This document shows, one piece after another, positions 1 through 6,335 of a stretch of 14,141 bases of DNA (its first letter is position 1; each line of letters opens with the position of its first letter). The notes beneath the pieces are model-generated. The model searched no databases, was not told the DNA's origin, and was given only the letters and a program-made list of their open reading frames with translations. The position numbers and the translations under genes were made by a program. The stretch is from Chloroflexi bacterium RBG_16_48_8 (GTDB lineage Bacteria > Chloroflexota > Anaerolineae > Anaerolineales > E44-bin32), in the NCBI GenBank assembly GCA_001795115.1, contig MGNI01000116.1:3281-17421 (forward strand), read 5' to 3'.

Positions 1-420
1 TTTCGAGAGCCAGGAGTCGTTATATTCGATTCTGGTTCTATCTGGTTCGAGGATCTTAAATGCCTGTTCTGCATAGGTTTCAGCATTGATGGCGGCCTCA
101 TTAAGACTCAGTTGTGCCCGAACCTTGTCCTTGTCGGAGGGATCGCCTATCAATGACGTAAACCGCCCAATAACGAAGATCACTTCATGACCTAATTCTT
201 GAAATTGACGCATTTTTCTCATCGGTACTGTATGCCCGATATGTAAGTCTGAGGTGCGAGGATCAAAGCCGCAATAAACTCGAAGGGGACGTCCCTCTTC
301 CCGAGCGAGGAGGAGATGTTCTTTCAACTCCAGTGCCATAGCCTGCTTCAAAGCATCATCACCGTAATCGGTGCCTTGCATGAGAATGTCGACTTGCTCA
401 TCAATCGTTTTTTCGGACAT
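1..420 (-). CDS. tyrS: Tyrosyl-tRNA synthetase, N-terminal 140 codons (3' end outside window)
   Basis: A class I aminoacyl-tRNA synthetase that charges tRNA-Tyr with tyrosine in the cytoplasm. Only the N-terminal 140 residues are in the window; the frame is open to base 1. Visible marks are CGFDPR (50-55), the class I HIGH signature as HIGHTVP (60-66), the RKMRQFQELGH segment (68-78), IGDPS (91-95) and YNDSWLS (133-139), all typical of the Tyr enzyme rather than the Trp enzyme, and closest to the TyrZ-like clade. The KMSKS loop and tRNA-binding C-terminus lie beyond the edge. Start is the ATG at 418-420, with a GGAG eight bases upstream that is partly held in a hairpin. The gene follows an elaborate leader (421-625) with a terminator directly before it, so expression is probably set by premature termination. 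The family call is firm; full length and downstream partners cannot be seen. Confidence 0.95.
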   Translation of the reverse strand, partial: MSEKTIDEQVDILMQGTDYGDDALKQAMALELKEHLLLAREEGRPLRVYCGFDPRTSDLHIGHTVPMRKMRQFQELGHEVIFVIGRFTSLIGDPSDKDKVRAQLSLNEAAINAETYAEQAFKILEPDRTRIEYNDSWLSK

Positions 421-438
421 CTATTTGACTCCAAATAG
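421..438 (-). promoter_or_regulatory. Hairpin holding the tyrS ribosome binding site
   Basis: A perfect 7-bp hairpin (CTATTTG, loop GAGT, CAAATAG) ends on the base before the tyrS ATG. The only Shine-Dalgarno-like motif, GGAG at 429-432, uses the last stem base and the loop. This could lower or gate initiation in addition to the upstream terminator. The stem is AT-rich and weak, so a regulatory role is an inference. Confidence 0.45.
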
Positions 439-443
439 TGCAT

Positions 444-473
444 AAAAAAACGTGGCGACGATCATACGCCACG
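444..473 (-). terminator. Intrinsic terminator in the tyrS leader (attenuator)
   Basis: Read on the minus strand, CGTGGCG (467-473) and CGCCACG (451-457) form a perfect 7-bp stem with a 9-nt loop, followed at once by seven Ts (444-450). Two G-T pairs can extend the base of the stem. It lies 24 nt before the tyrS start and downstream of a promoter and a leader ORF. It is therefore placed to stop transcription before tyrS, not to end another gene. Its 5' arm can also pair with an upstream leader segment (533-539). Confidence 0.8.
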
Positions 474-520
474 CCGTTCAATCCATGATGATTTTGAATT
501 GATTCTTTCGGAATTCATGC

Positions 521-610
521 TTAAGCATAGCGGGCGTGGGTACAGGGGCGGCATCCGCCCCAAGGATAGACGTACTCTCGCTCCTTCTGAAAATGCACCT
601 GCTCAAACAT
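521..610 (-). CDS. Candidate tyrosine-rich leader peptide of the tyrS attenuator (29 aa)
   Basis: A short ORF starts with ATG at 608-610 and stops with TAA at 521-523. It starts MFEQVHFQKE, continues EREYVYPWGG (residues 10-19), then CRPC (20-23), and ends THARYA. Tyr codons are TAC at codon 13, TAT at codon 15 and TAT at codon 28. Two are close together just before the GC-rich hairpin, and the third is next to the segment that can pair with the terminator arm, as expected for ribosome-sensed attenuation. An extended -10 (TGGTATGAT) ends six bases before the ATG, so the transcript would start at or next to the ATG and the message would be leaderless; the only SD-like motif (AGGA) is too close to help. 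Whether the peptide is made is unproven. It could instead be a chance frame inside a structured leader. Confidence 0.5.
   Translation of the reverse strand: MFEQVHFQKEREYVYPWGGCRPCTHARYA
533..561 (-). promoter_or_regulatory. Leader hairpin and antiterminator strand before tyrS
   Basis: On the minus strand GGGGCGG-ATG-CCGCCCC (545-561) makes a 7-bp all-GC hairpin inside the leader ORF, just after Tyr codons 13 and 15. It has no T-run, so it would be a pause or spacer hairpin rather than a terminator. Five bases on, CCACGCC (533-539) is an exact complement of GGCGTGG (469-475), which includes most of the terminator's 5' arm. That pairing and the terminator stem cannot form together. A ribosome at the leader stop codon would cover 533-539 and favour termination; one stalled at codon 13 or 15 would leave it free. 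The pairings are visible; the mechanism is inferred. Confidence 0.5.
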
Positions 611-616
611 GTTCCT

Positions 617-625
617 ATCATACCA
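617..625 (-). promoter_or_regulatory. Extended -10 promoter for the tyrS leader
   Basis: Minus-strand TGGTATGAT fits an extended -10 (TGn plus a TATAAT-like hexamer at 617-622). No convincing -35 is seen 16-18 bases upstream (the region is C-rich), which an extended -10 can offset. The predicted start falls at about position 610, on the leader ATG. Confidence 0.45.
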
Positions 626-713
626 TAAGGTCCATATTGGGGGGATTAATTTGGAAGGGGTGTATTTCATCCAATGTTCCATTTTGTACTCTCAAGGTGA
701 GGGACACCACCCT

Positions 714-1184
714 CTACCACCACACCGATAGCAGTACGTAAAACCAAATAGAATACAAACGTTTGGAATAGTTAAAGGACCAATGATCCGAGGCTCGAGG
801 GGTTCTTCTACATCTCCAGCTTTCCCCGATTTTTTCGATCTCGGAGAGATTGGCCATTCCACAGATCAACCTTAGGAGTCTGTCTCCATGGGGCAGCTCG
901 AGGATCCTTTCGGGTTTTGTTTCCGAGGTGAGTTCCGTTCCCACCCTAATGGAGAAGAATGTTTCTTTTCCATTTATGAATACCCGCCAAGAATGACCTG
1001 CATGCAAGACTTTTATATCGGAAATCTGATCCCAATTCTGAAGAAATCTACGAAAAGGGCTTCGATACGAAATTTGTGATGGTGTAACCCGAATGATGGT
1101 TTTAGAGTCAACCCAATAGTTGAAGGTGATCAAGATGATCGGCCGGAAGTAATTTGACAAATAGCGAACGTAAAACCTAGCCAA
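714..1184 (-). CDS. PH-like domain protein, C-terminal part of a gene split by TGA
   Basis: A 156-residue frame of unknown function. Residues about 20-85 have the look of a bacterial PH-like (DUF304-type) domain: FNYWVDSKTIIRVTPSQI, then a basic stretch, then NWDQISDIKVL and an alternating strand pattern through WRVFINGKETFFSIRVG. Such domains often follow two membrane helices, and exactly that is encoded just upstream in the same frame (1185-1457). The stop TGA at 1185-1187 separates them with no gap, and the only early start here is the TTG directly after it. This may be the second half of one broken gene, or a reinitiated separate protein. The C-terminus is hydrophobic (YSIWFYVLLSVWW). The family call is from sequence pattern only and is moderate; no ribosome binding site is evident. 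Confidence 0.5.
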   Translation of the reverse strand: MARFYVRYLSNYFRPIILITFNYWVDSKTIIRVTPSQISYRSPFRRFLQNWDQISDIKVLHAGHSWRVFINGKETFFSIRVGTELTSETKPERILELPHGDRLLRLICGMANLSEIEKIGESWRCRRTPRASDHWSFNYSKRLYSIWFYVLLSVWW

Positions 1185-1457
1185 TCACTTAAGCAAACCG
1201 CAATTCAGGCAACTCATTTTATCAAAATACTTTCGGCGGTTTACCAAGATGGCAGCTATAAGAAAAAAGAGGAAGAGTATGATTGTGAGACAGGGAAACT
1301 GTCCCGATTGAAATATTAACATGATTGCTACTATAGCAATGAGGAGCGTGGCGATCCAAGCGATCATTCCTCCTCTGCGAGGAATCGGCGCTGGTTGAAA
1401 GGTCTCCTCGCCTGCAAGCTCCAGAGGAGAGGTAAGAAATTCGGGCGGTTGTTCCAC
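1185..1457 (-). CDS. Two-helix membrane protein, N-terminal part of a gene split by TGA
   Basis: About 90 residues with an acidic and proline-rich start (EQPPEFLTSPLELAGEETF, then PAPIPRR) followed by two hydrophobic helices (about 31-49 and 53-72) and a short cytoplasmic tail with RRKYF and CLNC. It stops at TGA (1185-1187), and the same frame goes on into a PH-like domain, so it looks like the N-terminus of a two-helix plus PH membrane protein. I prefer the GTG at 1455-1457: a perfect TATAAT lies seven bases upstream, which would give a leaderless message. In-frame ATGs further up (1571, 1619) lack ribosome binding sites, and the frame beyond 1601 runs antisense to the alaS promoter. An ATG at residue 31 would drop the N-terminal tail. 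Function is not known; the exact start is uncertain. Confidence 0.5.
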   Translation of the reverse strand: MEQPPEFLTSPLELAGEETFQPAPIPRRGGMIAWIATLLIAIVAIMLIFQSGQFPCLTIILFLFFLIAAILVNRRKYFDKMSCLNCGLLK

Positions 1458-1464
1458 AAGACGG

Positions 1465-1470
1465 ATTATA
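1465..1470 (-). promoter_or_regulatory. -10 element for the membrane/PH-like gene
   Basis: A perfect minus-strand TATAAT. The hexamer 17 bases upstream (GTGAAC) matches -35 poorly. A start seven bases downstream would fall on the GTG used as the start of the membrane protein, suggesting a leaderless transcript. A single hexamer match is weak evidence alone. Confidence 0.35.
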
Positions 1471-1600
1471 CCTTCCCACCTTAATTTGTTCACATCGCTG
1501 GATGGTGAAACCAAAGGGGAGAGGATAAGAGCTTGGCGGCAATCGTTAAGCCACAAATACAGATGTACCATATTCTGGCTGAAGATCGGTTTTCTCCAGG

Positions 1601-1629
1601 TTGAAGGAGCCTCTTTCATGGCGTATAAT
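1601..1629 (+). promoter_or_regulatory. Sigma-70 promoter of the alaS operon
   Basis: TTGAAG (1601-1606), a 17-nt spacer and a perfect TATAAT (1624-1629). Transcription would start near 1636, leaving a leader of about 18 nt that contains the strong ribosome binding site GGAGGAG (1642-1648) six bases before the alaS ATG at 1654. This placement also shows that the longer frame starting upstream at 1486 is not the true alaS start. Confidence 0.8.
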
Positions 1630-1653
1630 CGCCTAACTAATGGAGGAGAAAGG

Positions 1654-4401
1654 ATGACTTCCAAAAAATCGAATGACTCTTTAGCTTGGCCAGGAGATAA
1701 AGTTCGGCAAACCTTTTTGGGATACTTTGCAGAACGAGGACATAAGATTGTCCCTTCTGCTTCTTTGGTTCCAGGTGATGACCTAACCCTGCTGTTCACC
1801 AATGCAGGCATGGTTCAGTTTAAGGATGTATTCATGGGAACGGGTTCTCGACCCTATACACGCGCCGTAGACTCACAAAAATGCATGCGTGTGGCTGGAA
1901 AACATAATGATTTAGATGATGTGGGTCGTGATGATAGCCATCATACTTTCTTTGAAATGCTGGGTAATTGGTCATTTGGCGATTACTACAAGGAAGAAGC
2001 TATTTCCTGGGCGTGGCAACTTATGACGGAAGTGTGGGGACTTCCTAAGGATCGCCTTTGGGCCACGGTGTTTGAAGATGAGAAGGGGGAGATTCCCCGA
2101 GATGAAGAAGCTGCAGGAATTTGGAGTCGTCAACCGGGCATTGATACCAACAAGATTCTATTTTTCGGTCGGGAGGAGAATTTCTGGGAGATGGCGGATG
2201 TAGGCCCTTGCGGTCCAGATTCGGAAATTCACTTCGATCGGGGGCTTCAATTCTGTGATAAACAAAATATCAAGGGGCATGTGTGTCAGGTAAATGGCGA
2301 TTGTGGACGTTATTTGGAACTTTGGAATCTTGTTTTCATTCAATATAACCGCACAAGCCCGACGGATTTGGTCCCTCTTCCAAAGAAGCATGTCGACACA
2401 GGGTTGGGCTTTGAGAGGGTTGTGTCCGTTCTGCAAGGTGTCGACTCCAATTACAAAACGGATTTGTTCAGCCCCATGATGGATCAGATCCAATCTATGG
2501 TTGGACAAAGTGATCAGGAGCGTGAAGACCACCTTACCTCCTATCAGGTGATCGCAGATCACAGCCGAGCCGCAGCCTTCTTAATCGCTGATGGTGTGGT
2601 TCCAGGGAATACCGGTAGGAACTATGTTTGCCGGATGGTGATCAGGCGTGCGAGCCGTTTTGGTGGCAAGCTGGGATTCAACGAACCCTTCTTAGCCCAG
2701 GTGGCTGATACCGTCATTGAAAACTATGGGGAGGTCTATCCTGAACTGAAGCGGAACCGTACAGCCATTCTATCAACCATCTCGGATGAGGAACGTCGTT
2801 TTCATCATACATTGGATATAGGTCTGGCGAGACTTCAACAGCAGCTTGGTGACCTGAAATCCAAGGGAGGAAGAGTGCTCCCAGGTGAAGAAGCCTTCGA
2901 TCTCTATGCCACCTATGGACTGCCCCTCGAAATCTCACAGGATATTGCCCGAGAGGAAGATCTTGAGATTGAGCAGGAAGGATTCGCATTGGCTTTGGAA
3001 ACCCACCGATTTGCTTCGGGTACAGGTAAAACACAAGATACGATGATGGATGATGTGGATTTTTACCGTGGCATATATGGACAATTGGTCGAAGCTGGCC
3101 ATCTTGACTCGGAGGGTGTGAATTATGACCCGTATCAAGAGATGGCAATCAGGGGACATCTCCTTGCCATCGTCAAGGATGGCCAACAGATCGAAGAAGC
3201 ACAGCCAGATGACGTGGTTCATGTCGTCATTCCGAAGACGAATTTTTACATCGAGGCAGGCGGGCAGGTAACAGATAAGGGAACGATCACCTCCACGAAG
3301 CAGCCCCATTGGGAAATTGAAATAAGGGATGTCTTCCGTCCTCTTTCCGGTTTCGTCGTTCACCAAGGTATTGTCACAAGGGGAAACCCTAAGGTGGGGG
3401 ATGAAGTTCAAGCTGTGCTTTCACGTACACGCCGCTGGGACATCATGCGAAACCATACAGCCACTCATCTCTTACACGCTGGCCTTCAAAGGGTTTTGGG
3501 AGAACACGCCAGACAGGCAGGATCCCTTGTTGCGCCTGATCGACTGCGCTTTGATTTCACACATCCGCAAGCGATGACCGAAGAGCAAATCCAGAGGGTT
3601 GAGTCGTTTGTGAATGAAGCTATCCTGGCAGATCATAAGCTTGAAATCCATCATAAAAGCCAGGAAGAAGCACTAGGCGAAGGTGCCATGGCCTTGTTTG
3701 GGGAATCCTACGGTGAGATTGTCCGGACCATAAAGATCGGTGATACAGACCGCATTTCCTATGAGCTTTGTGGAGGCACTCATGTACCCAGGACGGGTAT
3801 CATCGGTCCGTTTTTCATTGTCAGTGAAGGTAGTGTTGCTGCTGGAATTCGAAGGGTGGAAGCTGTTACAGGAAGAGGCGCTCTGGAGCTCATCCGTAAA
3901 CAACGGGCAGCCCTCAAGCACCTGTCAGGTCGCCTGGCAACCACAGAGGATCAACTAGTAGAAAGAATGGATCACTTGATTGAAGAACGGGATTCATTGC
4001 TGAGGGAAAGAAGCCATTATCGAAATCTTCTGGCTGAAGCAGTTTATCAAGCACTTACTGTGGAGGAGATAGAGGGCATTCCCCTCCTGCGCGGGATGAT
4101 TCCTGATGCTGATATGGAGACATTGAGGGGCTTGACCGATCGCTTCCGTAATCGCTATCCATCAGGCATCCTGGTTCTAGCGTCCTCTCAAGAGGATCGT
4201 CCACTCCTTGTCGCGGCAGTGACGCAGGATTTAGTGGAATGTGGCCTGAGTGCGATAGATCTTATTAAAGAAGTGGCGGGAGTGGTGGGGGGCAGTGGAG
4301 GAGGCCGCCCCACAATGGCTCAAGCCGGTGGAAGTGACGCGAGCAAATTGCCCGAAGCCCTCCAACGAGTTGATGAGTGGGTGCGTTCTCATTTGCGCTA
4401 A
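1654..4401 (+). CDS. alaS: Alanyl-tRNA synthetase
   Basis: A class II synthetase that charges tRNA-Ala and removes mischarged Ser and Gly in its editing domain. It has 915 residues, slightly longer than the usual 870-880. The catalytic core begins with VRQTFLGYFAERGH (17-30), SLVPGDDLTLLFTNAGMVQF (37-56) and CMRVAGKHNDLDDVG (77-91), with LEMLGNWSFGD-like motif 2 at 100-110. The tRNA recognition region has VIADHSRAAAFLIADG (299-314). The editing domain keeps its zinc ligands HTATH (601-605) and CGGTH (706-710), and the C-terminal domain ends with the glycine-rich GVVGGSGGGRPTMAQAGG (876-893). A cysteine-bearing insertion (C201, C211, C217) sits in the core before RYLELWNLVF. Start at 1654 follows a strong SD and a clear promoter. 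First gene of an operon with the baseplate-J-like gene, ruvX and mltG. Confidence 0.97.
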   Translation: MTSKKSNDSLAWPGDKVRQTFLGYFAERGHKIVPSASLVPGDDLTLLFTNAGMVQFKDVFMGTGSRPYTRAVDSQKCMRVAGKHNDLDDVGRDDSHHTFFEMLGNWSFGDYYKEEAISWAWQLMTEVWGLPKDRLWATVFEDEKGEIPRDEEAAGIWSRQPGIDTNKILFFGREENFWEMADVGPCGPDSEIHFDRGLQFCDKQNIKGHVCQVNGDCGRYLELWNLVFIQYNRTSPTDLVPLPKKHVDTGLGFERVVSVLQGVDSNYKTDLFSPMMDQIQSMVGQSDQEREDHLTSYQVIADHSRAAAFLIADGVVPGNTGRNYVCRMVIRRASRFGGKLGFNEPFLAQVADTVIENYGEVYPELKRNRTAILSTISDEERRFHHTLDIGLARLQQQLGDLKSKGGRVLPGEEAFDLYATYGLPLEISQDIAREEDLEIEQEGFALALETHRFASGTGKTQDTMMDDVDFYRGIYGQLVEAGHLDSEGVNYDPYQEMAIRGHLLAIVKDGQQIEEAQPDDVVHVVIPKTNFYIEAGGQVTDKGTITSTKQPHWEIEIRDVFRPLSGFVVHQGIVTRGNPKVGDEVQAVLSRTRRWDIMRNHTATHLLHAGLQRVLGEHARQAGSLVAPDRLRFDFTHPQAMTEEQIQRVESFVNEAILADHKLEIHHKSQEEALGEGAMALFGESYGEIVRTIKIGDTDRISYELCGGTHVPRTGIIGPFFIVSEGSVAAGIRRVEAVTGRGALELIRKQRAALKHLSGRLATTEDQLVERMDHLIEERDSLLRERSHYRNLLAEAVYQALTVEEIEGIPLLRGMIPDADMETLRGLTDRFRNRYPSGILVLASSQEDRPLLVAAVTQDLVECGLSAIDLIKEVAGVVGGSGGGRPTMAQAGGSDASKLPEALQRVDEWVRSHLR

Positions 4402-4431
4402 TCTTTTCAGATAGGGACGGCACGGAACTAG

Positions 4432-5949
4432 GTGAAGGTCCAAATCGTCTACCTAAGTCCTGAGGATGATATTCATTCGACTCGCGATATGCTGAGTTGG
4501 GTTAAGGCACCGCGAGTTTTGCTTGTCTGGCCTGATCGTGGGAACGTTCTCTCGCGTCGGTTGGATCTGGTTCTCTTGAAAAGATACTCGTTCCAGCGCC
4601 AGATAGATATCGGGCTGTTAACTTTCGATAAAGAGATCCGTGACGAAGCTTCTGAGATAGGGATCCCTATCTTTGATTCATTGGATGATCTTCCAGAGGA
4701 TGAATGGACTTTAAGCGATCGTCCGCAAGATAGACTTCAGCGGAACAAGGATATAGAGCCGGTTGAATCATCCAATCGGCGTCCTCTAGAGTACAGCAAG
4801 GGATGGTTCGAAAGGTTAAAACCATCACAGAAAGTTACCCTCGTTATGGGTGTTTTGCTCTCCTTAACCGTGATGGTCAATATTTTCATGCCGTCTGCTC
4901 AGATCATTCTTTCACCATCTCTTGTAAGGGAACACTTTGACTTTAAGATCGATCTCGTGCAGGCTGATAACGGTGGGTTAGAATCCAGTGAGATTGCAAT
5001 CCATACAATAAGGCTACACTCTATGGGAGAATCCACAAGGAGTACCAGCGGTTTGGCGAAAGTCCCAATATCTGCTGCAGTGGGCACGGTGGTCTTCACC
5101 AGTCTAGCGCAGGAAACCATTGAAATCCCTCTTCATACAACCCTTCGTACGTCCGGTGAAGATGGAATTCGTTTCAGGACAACCCGACCTGCTAATCTGG
5201 GAGCAGAAATCGGGTCCGAAGTAGAGGTGCCTATCGAGGCTTTAACCCTTGGTTGGATAGGAAATGTACCAGCAGGGTCGATATCCCTGATTGATGGTCC
5301 TCTTGGGTTGTTCGTGAAGGTGTCGAATCGGGAGCCTACGAGCGGAGGGCGAGATGAGGTCCGTGGAAAAGTTCTTCAAGCTGATCTGGAGCGACTTGAA
5401 GAAGAATTAATCAACCGTCTGAAGAACGAAGCCGAGAGGGATTGGGCAGGCTCTAAACCCTTGGATCGGATCCTGGTAGAGAACAGTTTGGAACTCAATA
5501 AAGTTCTCGATCGTCACTACGATCATGTTCTTGGGGATGTCGTTGATACAATCTCCCTTGAGCTTTCCCTTGAATTCTCAGCCCTGACCCTTTCGACCGA
5601 AGATTTGCAAGACCTGACAACGATCCAGTTCTCAGATGTTCTATCATCAGATCTCATGCTTGTTCCTGGAACTTTTACTTTTTTTTCCCAGATGCAGGAA
5701 TCCGAGGATGGATCTGCGCCTAGATGGATCCAGGTAGCGGCGGAGGTGGATACCTTTCACGCCTTTGATTTTGGAGGCATGAAGCGTTTGATCCGGGGTC
5801 AGCAGCCATCCGAGGCAGTGGGGTTGCTTCAGGAACGATATCCATTATCCTCGCCTCCAGATTTTCACTTGAAACCAAGTTGGTATCCAATCCTTCCAAT
5901 GATCGATCAACGGATACATTTCAGTTGGAATTGGGAACAAGGCACGTGA
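4432..5949 (+). CDS. Membrane-anchored baseplate-J-like protein
   Basis: A 505-residue protein of unknown role. Residues about 1-95 form a cytoplasmic alpha/beta domain (PRVLLVWPDRGNVLSRRLDL, then IDIGLLTFDKEIRDEASEIG, then IPIFDSLDDLP) that resembles the small Rossmann-like N-terminal domain seen on such proteins. A basic linker leads to one membrane helix (about 134-153), so the rest should be outside. Residues about 215-285 match the Baseplate_J (phage gp47) pattern: GTVVFTSLAQETIEIPLHTT, FRTTRPANLGAEIGSEVEVP and GWIGNVPAGSI. The rest is a beta-rich and helical tail. No other tail gene is near and the gene sits tightly between alaS (30 nt) and ruvX (4-base overlap), so it is a chromosomal gene, not a phage remnant. 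Start is the GTG at 4432; an ATG is lacking nearby and the SD is weak. The domain call is good; the function is not known. Confidence 0.8.
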   Translation: MKVQIVYLSPEDDIHSTRDMLSWVKAPRVLLVWPDRGNVLSRRLDLVLLKRYSFQRQIDIGLLTFDKEIRDEASEIGIPIFDSLDDLPEDEWTLSDRPQDRLQRNKDIEPVESSNRRPLEYSKGWFERLKPSQKVTLVMGVLLSLTVMVNIFMPSAQIILSPSLVREHFDFKIDLVQADNGGLESSEIAIHTIRLHSMGESTRSTSGLAKVPISAAVGTVVFTSLAQETIEIPLHTTLRTSGEDGIRFRTTRPANLGAEIGSEVEVPIEALTLGWIGNVPAGSISLIDGPLGLFVKVSNREPTSGGRDEVRGKVLQADLERLEEELINRLKNEAERDWAGSKPLDRILVENSLELNKVLDRHYDHVLGDVVDTISLELSLEFSALTLSTEDLQDLTTIQFSDVLSSDLMLVPGTFTFFSQMQESEDGSAPRWIQVAAEVDTFHAFDFGGMKRLIRGQQPSEAVGLLQERYPLSSPPDFHLKPSWYPILPMIDQRIHFSWNWEQGT

Positions 5950-6335
5950 AGATTATGGCGGTTGATCCCGGTGAAGTTCGAATCGGTCTTGCCATCAGTG
6001 ATGATAGCGGGACGATCGCTCGACCATTGAAAGTCTTACGCCATCGATCGCGGCAGGAGGATGTAAATGCGATTCTTCGCGAAGCTGAAGCCCATGGTGT
6101 GGAACGTATTATCGTCGGTGTTGCCCTAGATAGGGAGGGGAGGCATGGACCCCAGGCACGAAAAGCACTTCGTCTGATTGGAAAGTTGCGGGAGAATACA
6201 TCTCTCCATGTTGAAACTTGGGATGAGAGCGGCTCTACCCAACAGGCTTACCGTGGGAAGAAGAAAGATGACATGCTGGATGCACGCGCAGCAACTGTGA
6301 TCTTGCAGGAGTACCTTAATGAGACAGAAACGTAA
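5946..6335 (+). CDS. ruvX: RuvX/YqgF-family RNase H-like nuclease
   Basis: YqgF proteins have an RNase H fold and are proposed Holliday junction resolvases that also take part in 16S pre-rRNA 5'-end processing. The 129-residue product has the first strand and catalytic Asp in IMAVDPGEVRIGLAISDD (3-20), VERIIVGVALDREGRHGPQA (52-71), the second acidic site at WDES (92-95) and the third at DARAATVILQEYL (112-124). The usual DERLTT motif is DESGST here, so the acidic pair is kept but the arginine is lost. I chose the GTG at 5946, which overlaps the TGA of the upstream gene (GTGA), over an in-frame ATG at 5880 that would add 22 unrelated residues. The gene overlaps mltG by 17 bases, so translation is likely coupled. 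Confidence 0.92.
   Translation: MKIMAVDPGEVRIGLAISDDSGTIARPLKVLRHRSRQEDVNAILREAEAHGVERIIVGVALDREGRHGPQARKALRLIGKLRENTSLHVETWDESGSTQQAYRGKKKDDMLDARAATVILQEYLNETET

Noticed and set aside
701..716. AGGGTGGTG-like motif on the minus strand, similar to the start of a T-box sequence
   Set aside because: It lies about 290 nt before tyrS, upstream of the leader promoter, within the end of the PH-like gene, and is not beside a terminator. The rest of the T-box consensus is missing.
499..741. 80-codon plus-strand ORF opposite the tyrS leader
   Set aside because: No ribosome binding site or family pattern, and it runs antisense through the leader hairpins and promoter.
1486..1653. Upstream in-frame extension of alaS by 56 codons
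   Set aside because: The segment contains the alaS promoter (1601-1629), the SD and homology support ATG 1654, and the extra residues do not resemble AlaS.
1571..1811. N-terminal extension of the membrane protein frame antisense to alaS
   Set aside because: It crosses the alaS promoter and coding start, has no ribosome binding site, and its composition does not look like protein coding.
5880..5945. Upstream ATG start for ruvX
   Set aside because: It would add 22 residues read from the 3' end of the upstream gene that do not fit YqgF; the GTG overlapping the upstream TGA fits the fold start.
4432..5949. Prophage or tail-module origin for this locus
   Set aside because: Only one baseplate-like domain is present, it is fused to a membrane anchor, and both sides are housekeeping genes in a tight operon.
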